From Rhodanobacter denitrificans (lineage in GTDB: Bacteria; Pseudomonadota; Gammaproteobacteria; Xanthomonadales; Rhodanobacteraceae), in assembly GCA_003241385.1 (NCBI GenBank), contig QFPO01000002.1, positions 1-64,000 of the forward strand: a stretch of 64,000 bases of DNA. The letters are read 5' to 3'. The notes beneath the pieces were generated by a model. That model was not told where the DNA came from. It did no database searches and saw only the letters and a program-made list of their open reading frames with translations. Positions 8,493 through 17,444 of the stretch are shown in pieces. The translations under genes were made by a program, and so were the position numbers. The number at the start of each line of letters is the position of its first letter. Positions within the stretch are counted from its first letter, which is position 1.

Positions 8493-9149
8493 TTACGGTC
8501 GGACCGGAAACACCTCCGGGCCGTCGGCGTCGCCGATCACGTCGACGCCCTTGGGCGGCGTGAAGCGGAACGTGTCGGCCGGCAGCGACGGATTGCGTTT
8601 CCAGTCGGTGAACTGCATCTCGGTGACGTTGCCGAGCTGATCCTTGAACGTCATGCGCGACAGCGCGCTGCCGTCGAAGCCGAGCTCGGCGTACTCGAAC
8701 TCCGGCTCCTCGGCGCGTGCGCTCAGGCGCAGCCAGACCAGGCCGTCGCGCTCGCCGGCCTCGCTGGCGACGAAGTCGCGGTCGATCAGCGACAGGTCGG
8801 TCAGCACGGTCAGCGGACTCTGCGCCTCCTCGCTGCTCTGGCTGCGCACGCTGACCTGCTCCAGGTCTGGATCGTAGATCCACACGCGCGTGCCGTCGGC
8901 GACGATCAGCTGCTCGAACGGTTCGGTCGTCTGCCAGCGGAACTGGCGCGGCGCCTGCAGCGCGAGCGTGCCGCGCGAGGTGTCGCCGACCGCGGCCTGC
9001 GCGGTGCGCACGGTCTGGCTGAAGTCGGCGCTGACCGATTTCAGATCCCTGGAAAAGGCCTCCATGCGCGCGCGCGCCGAGTCGGCGGCGCTCGCCGCCG
9101 GTGCCGCGGCGGCCAGCAGGAGGGTCAGGCAGGAGACGGTCGGTCGCAC
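8493..9149 (-). CDS. lolA: outer-membrane lipoprotein carrier protein
   Basis: A 218-residue periplasmic chaperone that takes lipoproteins from LolCDE and delivers them to LolB. It has a signal peptide (about residues 1-21). The family signature follows: FSQTVRTAQ, then FRWQTTEPFEQLIVADG and VWIYDPDLEQV, and later TFKDQLGNVTEMQFTDW and FRFTPPKGVDVI. Length is typical. It lies 80 bp downstream of ftsK in the conserved ftsK-lolA order. Confidence 0.95.
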   Translation of the reverse strand: MRPTVSCLTLLLAAAAPAASAADSARARMEAFSRDLKSVSADFSQTVRTAQAAVGDTSRGTLALQAPRQFRWQTTEPFEQLIVADGTRVWIYDPDLEQVSVRSQSSEEAQSPLTVLTDLSLIDRDFVASEAGERDGLVWLRLSARAEEPEFEYAELGFDGSALSRMTFKDQLGNVTEMQFTDWKRNPSLPADTFRFTPPKGVDVIGDADGPEVFPVRP

Positions 9150-9229
9150 GGCGGAACTCTCTTCGGTGGGCTCGAAGGCGCCGATTGGACGGCGCCGCGG
9201 ATGAAGCGCGGGCGAATCGGCGCGGGATT

Positions 9230-11551
9230 TCAGTCCTTCGGCGGCGGCGGCGCCAGCACGGTGCGGTTGCCGTTGTGCTCGGGCGTGCTGACCACGCCGT
9301 CGCGCTCCATCTGCTCGATCAGGCGTGCGGCGCGGTTGTAGCCGATGCGCAGGTGGCGCTGCACGCCCGAGATCGACGCGCGCCGCGTCTCGGTGACGAT
9401 GCGCACCGCGCGGTCGTAGAGCTGCGCCTCCTCGCCGCCTTCGGTCTCCTCGGCGTCCAGCGGCAGACCGATCTCACTGATGACCTTGCCGTCGCCGAGC
9501 GTCTGCACTTCCTCGAGCACGCCGTCGATGTAGTCCGGCTCGCCCTGCTGGCGCAGCCAGTCCACGACGCGGTGCACCTCGTGGTCGTCGACGAAGGCGC
9601 CGTGCACGCGCTCGGGCGTCGCGGTGCCGGGCGGCAGGAACAGCATATCGCCGTGACCGAGCAGGGTCTCGGCGCCGCTCTGGTCGAGGATCGTGCGCGA
9701 GTCGATCTTCGAGGAGACCTGGAACGCGATGCGGGTCGGGATGTTGGCCTTGATCAGGCCGGTGATGACGTCGACCGACGGGCGCTGCGTGGCGAGGATC
9801 AGATGCACGCCGGCCGCGCGCGCCTTCTGCGCGAGCCGCGCGATCAGCTCCTCGACCTTCTTGCCGACGATCATCATCATGTCGGCGAACTCGTCGATGA
9901 TCACGACGATGTACGGCAACGGCTTGAGCGGCTCGGCCACGCGCTGCGGCTGCGAGGCGTCCGGCCGGAACAGCGGATCGAGCAGCGGCTGGCCCTTGGC
10001 CTCCTCGTCCTTGACCTTCTTGTTGAAGCCGGCCAGGTTGCGCACGCCGACGGCGGCCATCAGCTTGTAGCGCCGCTCCATCTCGGCCACGCACCAGCGC
10101 AGCGCGTTGGCCGCCTCCTTCATGTCGGTGACGACCGGCGCGAGCAGATGCGGGATACGCTCGTAGACCGAGAGCTCGAGCATCTTCGGATCGATCATGA
10201 TCATCCGGACGTCGGCCGCGGTGGCCTTGTACAACAGACTCAGCACCATCGCATTGAGCGCGACCGACTTGCCCGAACCGGTCGTGCCGGCGACCAGCAG
10301 ATGCGGCATCTTGGCGATGTCGGCCACGTGCGGGCGGCCGGCGATGTCCTTGCCGAGCGCGAGCGCCAGCGGCGACTTCATCGCGTCGTAGCGGTCCGAG
10401 CGCAGGATCTCCGACAGATACACGATCTCGCGGTTGACGTTCGGGATCTCCAGGCCGATCACCGACTTGCCGGGGATCACGTCGACCACGCGCACGCTGA
10501 CCACCGACAGGCCGCGCGCGATGTCCTTGTCGAGGCTCGAGATCTGGCTGCCCTTGATGCCGGGCGCCGGCTGCAGTTCGAAGCGCGTGACGACCGGACC
10601 GGGGAACACGCCGACCACCTGCACCTCGATGCGGAAGTCGCGCAGCTTGAGCTCGACCTGGCGCGACAGCGCCTCGAGCGTCTCGGGCGAATAGCCCTTG
10701 ACCTGCTGCTTGGGCTCGTCGAGCAGCGACAGCGGCGGCAACTCGCCGTCGGCGGCCGCGCCGGAGAACAGCGGAATCTGGTTCTCGCGCTGCGCGCGCT
10801 CGCTCTTCTCGATCGGCGCCATCACCGGCTCGATCTTGATCGGCTCGCGCTTGGCCTGGCGCACGGTCTCGACCTTGCGCGTCTCGGCGCGCTCCACGCG
10901 CGCCTCGCGCGCGGCGCTCCAGTCGTCGGCCTTGCGCAGCGTGCCGCCGAGCCAGGCGAAGCCGTTGACGAGGCCGCGGCCGATCGCGTCCATCAGCGCG
11001 AACCACGACAGCCCGGTCGCCAGCGTGACCGCGATCAGGAACAGCGCGAGCAGGAACAGGTCCGAGCCGAGCACGCCGAACGCGTGCAGCAGGCCGCCGC
11101 CGACGACCTGGCCGAGGATGCCGCCGTGTCCGGCCGGCAGCACGGTCGGTCCGCCGACGTTGAGATGGGTCAGACCGGAGCCGGCGACCAGCACCGCGAC
11201 GCAGCCGACCAGGCGCAGCATCGGCCCGAACGCGTTGCGCTCGCTGGCCGCGCTGCCGCGCAGCACGGCCGCGCCGATCGCCAGCAGCAGCAGCGGGAAC
11301 GCATAGGCCAGACGGCCGCAGAAGTAGAACAGCAGATCGGCGAACCAGGCGCCGACCGCACCGCCGAAGTTGGCGATGCGGTCCGGCTGGCCGACGTGCG
11401 ACCAGCCCGGATCCTGCGGGCTGTAGGTCACCAGGCAGGCGAACAGATAGATCGCCAGCGGCAGGAGCAGCAGGAAACCGGCCTCACGCACCAGGCGTTG
11501 CAGCCAGGCATTGGAGACCGGTCGGGTTTGTCTGCTCGATTCGCGCGCCAC
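9230..11551 (-). CDS. ftsK: DNA translocase FtsK
   Basis: A 773-residue septal DNA pump that clears chromosome termini and activates XerCD at dif. The N-terminus has four hydrophobic spans within about residues 20-190, then a short charged linker. The linker is far shorter than in E. coli, which gives the compact form seen in many xanthomonads. The motor domain shows Walker A (GTTGSGKSVALN) and Walker B (YIVVIIDEFADMMM), and the C-terminus is the winged-helix gamma domain (RIGYNRAARLIEQMERDG) that reads KOPS. The start is GTG with an AGGTAAG-like ribosome site about ten bases upstream. It lies 43 bp downstream of ald. Confidence 0.96.
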   Translation of the reverse strand: MARESSRQTRPVSNAWLQRLVREAGFLLLLPLAIYLFACLVTYSPQDPGWSHVGQPDRIANFGGAVGAWFADLLFYFCGRLAYAFPLLLLAIGAAVLRGSAASERNAFGPMLRLVGCVAVLVAGSGLTHLNVGGPTVLPAGHGGILGQVVGGGLLHAFGVLGSDLFLLALFLIAVTLATGLSWFALMDAIGRGLVNGFAWLGGTLRKADDWSAAREARVERAETRKVETVRQAKREPIKIEPVMAPIEKSERAQRENQIPLFSGAAADGELPPLSLLDEPKQQVKGYSPETLEALSRQVELKLRDFRIEVQVVGVFPGPVVTRFELQPAPGIKGSQISSLDKDIARGLSVVSVRVVDVIPGKSVIGLEIPNVNREIVYLSEILRSDRYDAMKSPLALALGKDIAGRPHVADIAKMPHLLVAGTTGSGKSVALNAMVLSLLYKATAADVRMIMIDPKMLELSVYERIPHLLAPVVTDMKEAANALRWCVAEMERRYKLMAAVGVRNLAGFNKKVKDEEAKGQPLLDPLFRPDASQPQRVAEPLKPLPYIVVIIDEFADMMMIVGKKVEELIARLAQKARAAGVHLILATQRPSVDVITGLIKANIPTRIAFQVSSKIDSRTILDQSGAETLLGHGDMLFLPPGTATPERVHGAFVDDHEVHRVVDWLRQQGEPDYIDGVLEEVQTLGDGKVISEIGLPLDAEETEGGEEAQLYDRAVRIVTETRRASISGVQRHLRIGYNRAARLIEQMERDGVVSTPEHNGNRTVLAPPPPKD

Positions 11552-11594
11552 CGAAACAACTTACCTGAGATTCTCTGGACAATCCATTGTTTTG

Positions 11595-12656
11595 TCAGGA
11601 CTTCAAAGCCGGATGCACGATCGCGCCGGCATCGACGTTGATGCCCGCCGCGAGCGCCGGCGACTCGCGCCAGGCCGGTCCCTTGGCGAGACGCTGCACG
11701 TACGGCAGGATCGCCGCGGAGATCGCCTGCGAGGAGGTCTGCGGCACCGCGCCGGGCATGTTGGTCACGGCGAAGTGGGTCACGCCGTCGACGACGTAGG
11801 TCGGCTCGGCCCAGGTGGTCGGCCGCGAGGTCTCGAAGCAGCCGCCCTGGTCGATCGAGATGTCGGCCAGCACGCTGCCCGGCTGCATCGACTTGACCAT
11901 CTCGGCGGTGACCACGCGCGGCGCCTTCGCGCTCGGGATCAGCACCGCACCGATCACGAGGTCGGCGTCGCGCACTTCGCGCGCGACGTATTCCTCGTAC
12001 GGGTACAGCGCGGTGACGTTGCTGCCGAGCGCCATCATCTGCGCGAGGCGGTCGGGCTTCATGTCGAACACGACGACGTTGGCGCCGCCGGCGGCCGCCA
12101 GCGCGGCCGAGTTGCTGCCGGCCGCGCCGGCGCCGAGCACGACGACCTTGCCGCGCTCGGTCGAGGGCAGGCCGCCGAGCAGCTTGCCCTTGCCGCCGGC
12201 CGGCTGATGCAGCAGATGCGTGCCGATCTGCACGGCGATGCGGCCGGCGATCACCGACATCGGCGCCAGCAGCGGCAGCGAGCCGTCGGCTTCCTGCACC
12301 GACTCGAACGCGACGCCGGTCAGGCCGATCTCGAGCAGCCGCGCGGTCAGCGCCGGCTCGGCGGCCAGATGCAGATAGCAGAACAGCAGATGGTCCTTGC
12401 GCAGACGCGACAGGTCGCCGGCGATCGGCTCCTTGACCTTGACGATCAGCTCGCCGGCCGCGTACAGCGCATCGGCATCGGCGACGACGTTGACGCCGAC
12501 GCGCGAGAAGTCGTCGTCGGAGAACCCGCTCTTGCGGCCGGCACCGGCCTCGATGAAGACCTCGTGGCCACGCTTGACCAGGTCGGCACAGGCGGCCGGC
12601 ACCAGGGCGACACGCCCTTCGAGGGTCTTGGTTTCGGCAGGAATACCGATGCGCAT
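11595..12656 (-). CDS. ald: alanine dehydrogenase
   Basis: A 353-residue NAD-dependent enzyme interconverting L-alanine with pyruvate and ammonia. The N-terminus MRIGIPAETKTLEGRVALVP is diagnostic. The Rossmann segment VVVLGAGAAGSNSAALAAAGG and the strand ending VFDMKPDRL bind NAD, and the C-terminus has the TSSQAISAAILPYV region. The ATG at 12656 is chosen by this N-terminal match; reading upstream adds unrelated Arg-rich sequence. It is divergent from trxB (269 bp apart) and is followed at 43 bp by ftsK. In E. coli the gene just upstream of ftsK is lrp, so ald occupies that place here. Confidence 0.94.
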   Translation of the reverse strand: MRIGIPAETKTLEGRVALVPAACADLVKRGHEVFIEAGAGRKSGFSDDDFSRVGVNVVADADALYAAGELIVKVKEPIAGDLSRLRKDHLLFCYLHLAAEPALTARLLEIGLTGVAFESVQEADGSLPLLAPMSVIAGRIAVQIGTHLLHQPAGGKGKLLGGLPSTERGKVVVLGAGAAGSNSAALAAAGGANVVVFDMKPDRLAQMMALGSNVTALYPYEEYVAREVRDADLVIGAVLIPSAKAPRVVTAEMVKSMQPGSVLADISIDQGGCFETSRPTTWAEPTYVVDGVTHFAVTNMPGAVPQTSSQAISAAILPYVQRLAKGPAWRESPALAAGINVDAGAIVHPALKS

Positions 12657-12925
12657 CGTGAATCTCCGCAAAAGTGGGTTGGAATTCGGACCAGCATTCT
12701 GAGCGGTGCGTCTTGGCGACGCATCCCGCAGTGCAACCTTGATTCGCCGTCGCCTTCGCCCCATCCTCCCGACTCCCCGCGATCGTCCGCGCGGCCGTCC
12801 GACGAGGGACACCGCGAGACCGATTCGAGGGAGCATCCGGAGCCGGTCGGCGAGGGTCGGACCCCGCGCCCGGCATGACGACTCAAGAACGCGAACGAGG
12901 CCGGATAAATCGGCCGGGATTATAC

Positions 12926-13888
12926 ATGACGACTCCGAAGCACACCCGCCTGCTGATCCTCGGTTCGGGTCCCGCCGGCTACACCGCGGCGATCTACGCG
13001 GCACGCGCCAACCTCAAGCCGACCCTGGTCACCGGCATCGCGCAGGGCGGCCAGCTGATGACCACCACCGACGTGGACAACTGGCCCGGCGACGTCGAAG
13101 GCCTGCAGGGTCCGGCGCTGATGAAGCGCATGGCCGAGCATGCCGAGCGCTTCGAGACGCAGATGGTGTTCGACCACATCCACAGCGTCGATCTCAAGCA
13201 GCGTCCGTTCCGCCTCAAGGGCGATGCCGGCGAGTACAGCTGCGACGCCCTGATCGTCGCGACCGGCGCGACCGCGATGTACCTGGGCCTGGCTTCCGAG
13301 GAGAAGTACAAGGGCCAGGGCGTATCGGCCTGCGCGACCTGCGACGGCTTCTTCTTCCGCGATCAGGAAGTCGCGGTGATCGGCGGCGGCAATACCGCGG
13401 TCGAGGAAGCGCTGTACCTGGCCAACATCGCGCGCAAGGTCACCCTGGTCCATCGCCGCGACAAGCTGCGTGCCGAGAAGATCATGCAGGACAAGCTGTT
13501 CGAGAAGGAACGCGCCGGCAAGATCGAGATCGTCTGGAACCACACCGTCGCCGAAGTGCTCGGCGACGCCACCGGCGTGAACGGCGTCCGGCTCAAGAGC
13601 ACGCAGGACGGCACGACGCGCGACATCGCCGTGACCGGCATGTTCGTCGCGATCGGCCATACGCCGAACACCGGCATCTTCGAAGGCCAGCTCGAGATGC
13701 GCAACGGCTACATCACGATCCGCACCGGCCTGGACGGCGGCGCGACCGCGACCAGCGTGCCGGGCGTGTTCGCGGCCGGCGACGTCGCCGACCAGGTCTA
13801 TCGCCAGGCCGTCACCTCGGCCGGCTTCGGCTGCATGGCCGCCCTCGACGCCGAGCGCTATCTCGATTCGATCGGCCTGGCCGGCTGA
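12926..13888 (+). CDS. trxB: thioredoxin-disulfide reductase
   Basis: A 320-residue FAD/NADPH flavoprotein that reduces thioredoxin. It shows the N-terminal FAD-binding GSGPAGYTAAIYAARA, the redox-active CATC (Cys136 and Cys139), the NADPH-binding VIGGGNTAVEEALYL and the C-terminal FAD motif GVFAAGDVADQVYRQA. The ATG at 12926 gives the family N-terminus (MTTPKHTRLLILGSG); an in-frame upstream ATG at 12875 would add 17 residues without family character. A short inverted repeat GGCCG-7-CGGCC (12899-12915) lies immediately upstream of the start and could be regulatory. The downstream GNAT gene follows after 32 bp. Confidence 0.96.
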   Translation: MTTPKHTRLLILGSGPAGYTAAIYAARANLKPTLVTGIAQGGQLMTTTDVDNWPGDVEGLQGPALMKRMAEHAERFETQMVFDHIHSVDLKQRPFRLKGDAGEYSCDALIVATGATAMYLGLASEEKYKGQGVSACATCDGFFFRDQEVAVIGGGNTAVEEALYLANIARKVTLVHRRDKLRAEKIMQDKLFEKERAGKIEIVWNHTVAEVLGDATGVNGVRLKSTQDGTTRDIAVTGMFVAIGHTPNTGIFEGQLEMRNGYITIRTGLDGGATATSVPGVFAAGDVADQVYRQAVTSAGFGCMAALDAERYLDSIGLAG

Positions 13889-13920
13889 GACCGGGCCGCG
13901 CGACGGCGCGACCTGACGCG

Positions 13921-15054
13921 ATGCTGCACGCGCGTTTCCATCCGCGCCTCGACGCGATCGAGGCGGCCGACTGGGACGTGCTGGTGGCCGACGACAATCC
14001 GTTCGTCGGCCATGCGTTCCTGTCCGGGTTGGAACGTCACGGCTGCCTGTCGGCCGAGTACGGCTGGCAGCCGCATCATCTGGGCGTGTACGCCGACGAC
14101 CGTCTGGTCGCGGCCGCACCGCTGTATCTGAAAGGCAACTCGCACGGCGAGTTCGTGTTCGACTGGAGCTGGGCCGCCGCCTACGAGCGCCACGGCCTGG
14201 CCTACTACCCCAAGCTGCTGGCCGGCGTGCCGTACTCGCCGGTGACCGGGCCACGCCTGCTCGCCGGCCGCGGCGAGGACGCGGCGGCGCTGCGCCGCGT
14301 GCTGGTCGGACTGATCGAGCGCGAGACCGAGCGGCTCGGCCTGTCCTCGGCGCATGCCAACTTCGTCGCCGACGCGGACGCGGCCGCGCTCGCCGACGCC
14401 GGCTGGCTCGCACGCGGCGACTGGCAGTTCCACTGGCACAACCGCGGCTGGCGCGACTTCGACGATTTCCTCGGCGCGCTGGCGTCGAAGAAGCGCAAGA
14501 ACATCCGTCACGAGCGCGCCCAGGTCGCACGCGCCGGCGTGCACTGCACACCGATGCTCGGCGGCGATCTCGACGAGGCGACCTGGGACGCCGTGCATCG
14601 GCTCTACCGGCGGACCTTCGACGCGCACGGCAACTACGCGGCGCTGACGCCGGCGTTCTTCCGCCACCTCGGCCGGGCGCTGCCGACGCGCAGCCTGGTC
14701 GTGCTGTGCCGGCATGGCTCGGAGTTGATCGCGATGGCGCTGTTCCTGCGCTCGGCCGACACGCTGTACGGCCGCTACTGGGGCGCCGAGACCGAGGTGC
14801 CGGGCCTGCATTTCGAGGCCTGCTACTACCAGGGCATCGATTACTGCCTGCGCGAGGGCCTGGCACGCTTCGAGCCCGGCGCGCAGGGCGAGCACAAGGT
14901 CGCGCGCGGCTTCCTGCCGGTCGCGACGCGTTCGTTCCATCACGTCGTCGATGGCCGCTTCCGCGCCGCGATCGCCGACGCGCTGCGCGCGGAGGCGCGC
15001 GCGCTGGAGGACTATCGGCGCGACGTGCTCGCGCATACGCCGTACACGGCCTGA
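13921..15054 (+). CDS. GNAT-type acyltransferase (COG3146/DUF482)
   Basis: A 377-residue protein of the DUF482 'predicted N-acyltransferase' family. Recognisable segments are NPFVGHAFLSGLERHGC near the N-terminus, the SKKRKNIRHERAQV basic patch in the middle (FemAB-like in other family members), and YYQGIDYCLREGLARFEPGAQG followed by KVARGFLP near the end. The substrate is not known to me. It sits between trxB and aat, an order shared with xanthomonads, and probably shares the trxB transcript because only 32 bp separate them. Confidence 0.88.
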   Translation: MLHARFHPRLDAIEAADWDVLVADDNPFVGHAFLSGLERHGCLSAEYGWQPHHLGVYADDRLVAAAPLYLKGNSHGEFVFDWSWAAAYERHGLAYYPKLLAGVPYSPVTGPRLLAGRGEDAAALRRVLVGLIERETERLGLSSAHANFVADADAAALADAGWLARGDWQFHWHNRGWRDFDDFLGALASKKRKNIRHERAQVARAGVHCTPMLGGDLDEATWDAVHRLYRRTFDAHGNYAALTPAFFRHLGRALPTRSLVVLCRHGSELIAMALFLRSADTLYGRYWGAETEVPGLHFEACYYQGIDYCLREGLARFEPGAQGEHKVARGFLPVATRSFHHVVDGRFRAAIADALRAEARALEDYRRDVLAHTPYTA

Positions 15055-15265
15055 GCGTATTCGCGACTCAGGGCGGCCGATAGCCGGGCGGCGCGAACTC
15101 GAAACATCGGATGCCCGCTGATCGGGGCCGAAACGGTGTGAACACCGCGTCGTGCCGGCCTGCCGAAGCGTCGTCCACCGGCCCGCACGACCGCGCGGCG
15201 CGATCGGCGTGCCGATCGGCGTATCGTACGCAGCCCTCACGCCCGTCCCTGCGCGCAAGCACGCG

Positions 15266-15997
15266 ATGTCGCCGATCCCCTGGCTGCCCGAGCACGAAGC
15301 CGATGCGTTTCCGCCGGTCGGACGCGCGTTGCGCGATCCGGACGGCCTGCTCGCGGCCGGCGGCGATCTGTCGGTCGAGCGCCTGCTCGCGGCGTATGCG
15401 CGCGGCATCTTTCCGTGGTTCTCGGCCGGCGAGCCGATCCTGTGGTGGTCGCCCGATCCGCGCATGGTCTTCGACACCGGCGCGATGCACGTGCCGCGCC
15501 GGCTGCGGCGCTGGCTGCGCGGCTGCGGCTGGACGATCGGCGCCGACGGCGCGTTCGCCGAGGTCATGCAGGCCTGTGCGGCGCCGCGCGCCGGCCAGGG
15601 CGGCACCTGGATCGTGCCGGCGATGCACGCGGCGTACGCGCGGCTGCATGCGCACGGTCATGCGCATTCGATCGAGGTCCGCGACGGCGAGGCCCTGGTC
15701 GGCGGGCTCTACGGCGTCGCGGTCGGGCGCATGTTCTTCGGCGAGTCGATGTTCAGCCGTGCCAGCGGCGGTTCCAAGGTCGCCCTGCTCGCCCTGGCCC
15801 AGGTGCTGCGCGGCTGGGGCTGGCCGCTGCTCGACGCCCAGGTCCGCTCGGCGCATCTGGCCACGCTCGGCGCGCGCACGATGCCGCGCGACCGGTTCGT
15901 CGCGGCGGTCCGCGAACTGGCCGCCCTGCCCGGCCGGCCCGGGCCGTGGACGGCGACCTTTCCGCGGCTGACCGGCGCCGATCTGGTCGCCGACTGA
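15266..15997 (+). CDS. aat: leucyl/phenylalanyl-tRNA-protein transferase
   Basis: A 243-residue enzyme that adds Leu or Phe to N-terminal Arg/Lys of proteins and so feeds them to ClpS-ClpAP (the bacterial N-end rule). Motifs visible are LLAAGGDLSVERLLAAYARG, GIFPWFSAGEPILWWSPDPR, LVGGLYGVAVGRMFFGESMF and HLATLGARTMPRDRF. The ATG at 15266 (MSPIPWLP) matches the family start; 38 upstream in-frame residues are ignored. It is followed after 104 bp by infA. A 14-bp CGGTGT-GA-ACACCG inverted repeat lies at 15134-15147 in the leader. Confidence 0.95.
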   Translation: MSPIPWLPEHEADAFPPVGRALRDPDGLLAAGGDLSVERLLAAYARGIFPWFSAGEPILWWSPDPRMVFDTGAMHVPRRLRRWLRGCGWTIGADGAFAEVMQACAAPRAGQGGTWIVPAMHAAYARLHAHGHAHSIEVRDGEALVGGLYGVAVGRMFFGESMFSRASGGSKVALLALAQVLRGWGWPLLDAQVRSAHLATLGARTMPRDRFVAAVRELAALPGRPGPWTATFPRLTGADLVAD

Positions 15998-16101
15998 ACG
16001 CCGCCGCGCGCCTCCGGCGCAGCCCGGCGTTTCGCTCGGAGCCCGTTCGTGGCAGAATCCCGCGCCTTTCCGCCTGCACACCCAAGGCTGCCTGCCCCCG
16101 A

Positions 16102-16320
16102 ATGTCCAAAGACGACGTCATCGAAATGGAGGGTACGGTCCTCGAGACCCTGCCCAATACCATGTTCCGCGTGAAGCTCGAGAACGGCCACGTGGTCACC
16201 GCCCATATTTCCGGGCGCATGCGCAAGAACTACATCCGCATCCTGACCGGCGACAAGGTCAAGTGCGAGATGACGCCCTACGACCTGACCAAGGGTCGCA
16301 TCACCTACCGCATGAAGTAA
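16102..16320 (+). CDS. infA: translation initiation factor IF-1
   Basis: A 72-residue S1-fold protein that binds the 30S A site during initiation. The sequence is canonical from MSKDDVIEMEGTVLETLPN to the last residues GRITYRMK, including the RNA-binding GRMRKNYIRIL loop and EMTPYDL. It is the standard partner of aat in this lineage. No obvious Shine-Dalgarno site precedes the ATG. Confidence 0.97.
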   Translation: MSKDDVIEMEGTVLETLPNTMFRVKLENGHVVTAHISGRMRKNYIRILTGDKVKCEMTPYDLTKGRITYRMK

Positions 16321-16362
16321 GCGGCCCCGGCCCGGCGCCGCGCGCCGTTCGGCCCCGTGCCC

Positions 16363-16402
16363 GCACCGGCTGCTCCGGTGCCCGTGCCGGATCGATCCGG
16401 CA
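16363..16402. terminator. two adjacent hairpins in a convergent junction
   Basis: A 7-bp stem GCACCGG/CCGGTGC with a 5-base loop (16363-16381) is followed at once by an 18-bp perfect palindrome TGCCGGATCGATCCGGCA (16385-16402). They lie between infA (ends 16320) and the convergent AraC-type gene (ends 16472). This fits transcription stop sites for both strands, though no T tract is present. Confidence 0.45.
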
Positions 16403-16471
16403 TCCGCTCCACCGCCCTTCCCAGGCCTCGCCGGCGTCCGCGCCGCGCGATCGAACGCGGCCGCGCGCGGC

Positions 16472-17242
16472 TCAGGCGGCCGCCAGAAAGCGGCTCGGCG
16501 CCGCGCCGAGCGTGCGCCGGAACATCGTCGCGAACGCCGAGGCGCTGTCGTAGCCGAGATCGAACGCGATCGTCGTGATCGGCACGCCGGCGGCCAGCCG
16601 CGGCAGCGCCGCCAGCAGACAGGCCTGCCGGCACCAGGCCGCAAAGCCGAATCCGGTCTCGGCACGGAAGCGCCGCGTGAACGAGCGCCGGCTCATCGCC
16701 AGTTCCTCGCACCAGTCGTCGATCGTCTGGTGCGGCGAGGGCTGCTCCAGATAGCGCCGGCAGCGCGCCGCCAGCCGCGGATCGCCCGGGAACGGCACGT
16801 TCAGCGGCAGCTCCGGCGCGCGCGCGATCTCGAGCAGCAGCAGCGAATAGATCAGATGCTCGCGCGAGGCCGGATCGGGCGACGGCGTCAGCTCGGCCGC
16901 CTCGCGCAGCAGGCTTGCGGCCAGCGCCGAGACGCCGACCACGCGGCAGGCCTGCGGCAGGCTCGCGGCGGCCGACGGCGCCACGTACAGGCTCAGCAGA
17001 TCGACCGGTGCCAGCATCGTCACCTCGTGGGCGACCTCGGCCGGGATCCAGACCGCGCGTTCGGGCGGCACGACCCAGTTGCCGAGGTCGGTGTCGACCA
17101 GCGCGACGCCCTCGGCCGCGTACAGGAACTGGGCCCGCCAGTGGCGATGGCGGGCGACGTGGTGGCCGCCGCCGTAACGGGCGCCGACCGCGACGAACGG
17201 CCCCGGCGTCGCTTCGATCTCGTGCGGCTGAACGTCTCTCAC
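16472..17242 (-). CDS. AraC-family transcriptional regulator
   Basis: A 256-residue regulator with an N-terminal cupin-like sensor (about residues 15-95, with HHVARHRHWRAQFLYAAEG and PPERAVWIPAEVAHEV) and a C-terminal double helix-turn-helix (about 165-256, with MSRRSFTRRFRAETGFGF and IAFDLGYDSASAFATMFRR). The start is uncertain: the GTG at 17242 gives the usual length, but upstream in-frame codons remain open. It is divergent from the MFS pump gene at 17445, about 200 bp apart, so control of that pump is the simple inference. Confidence 0.85.
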   Translation of the reverse strand: MRDVQPHEIEATPGPFVAVGARYGGGHHVARHRHWRAQFLYAAEGVALVDTDLGNWVVPPERAVWIPAEVAHEVTMLAPVDLLSLYVAPSAAASLPQACRVVGVSALAASLLREAAELTPSPDPASREHLIYSLLLLEIARAPELPLNVPFPGDPRLAARCRRYLEQPSPHQTIDDWCEELAMSRRSFTRRFRAETGFGFAAWCRQACLLAALPRLAAGVPITTIAFDLGYDSASAFATMFRRTLGAAPSRFLAAA

Positions 17243-17444
17243 GGATGGCCCGATCGGAAGGGTGATTGGCCTGGACAATGATGCGTTGGGGGCGCCCCGG
17301 GAGTCTACTGCCGCCTGGCCCTCGTCAGGCCCGCGCACTCCGCCGGCACTCCCTCCCTACCGGCGGATGCGGGCAGGGCGGCTCCGCCGACCCGTTCGGC
17401 CGGAGCCGTCCTGTCTGGTTTTTCGCCCTCCCCGATCGCGCCCG

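Noticed and set aside
9101..11641. 846-residue open frame antisense to ftsK
   Set aside because: It is Arg/Ala/His rich, without motifs or ribosome site, and lies wholly opposite a gene with clear FtsK motifs; it is a high-G+C shadow.
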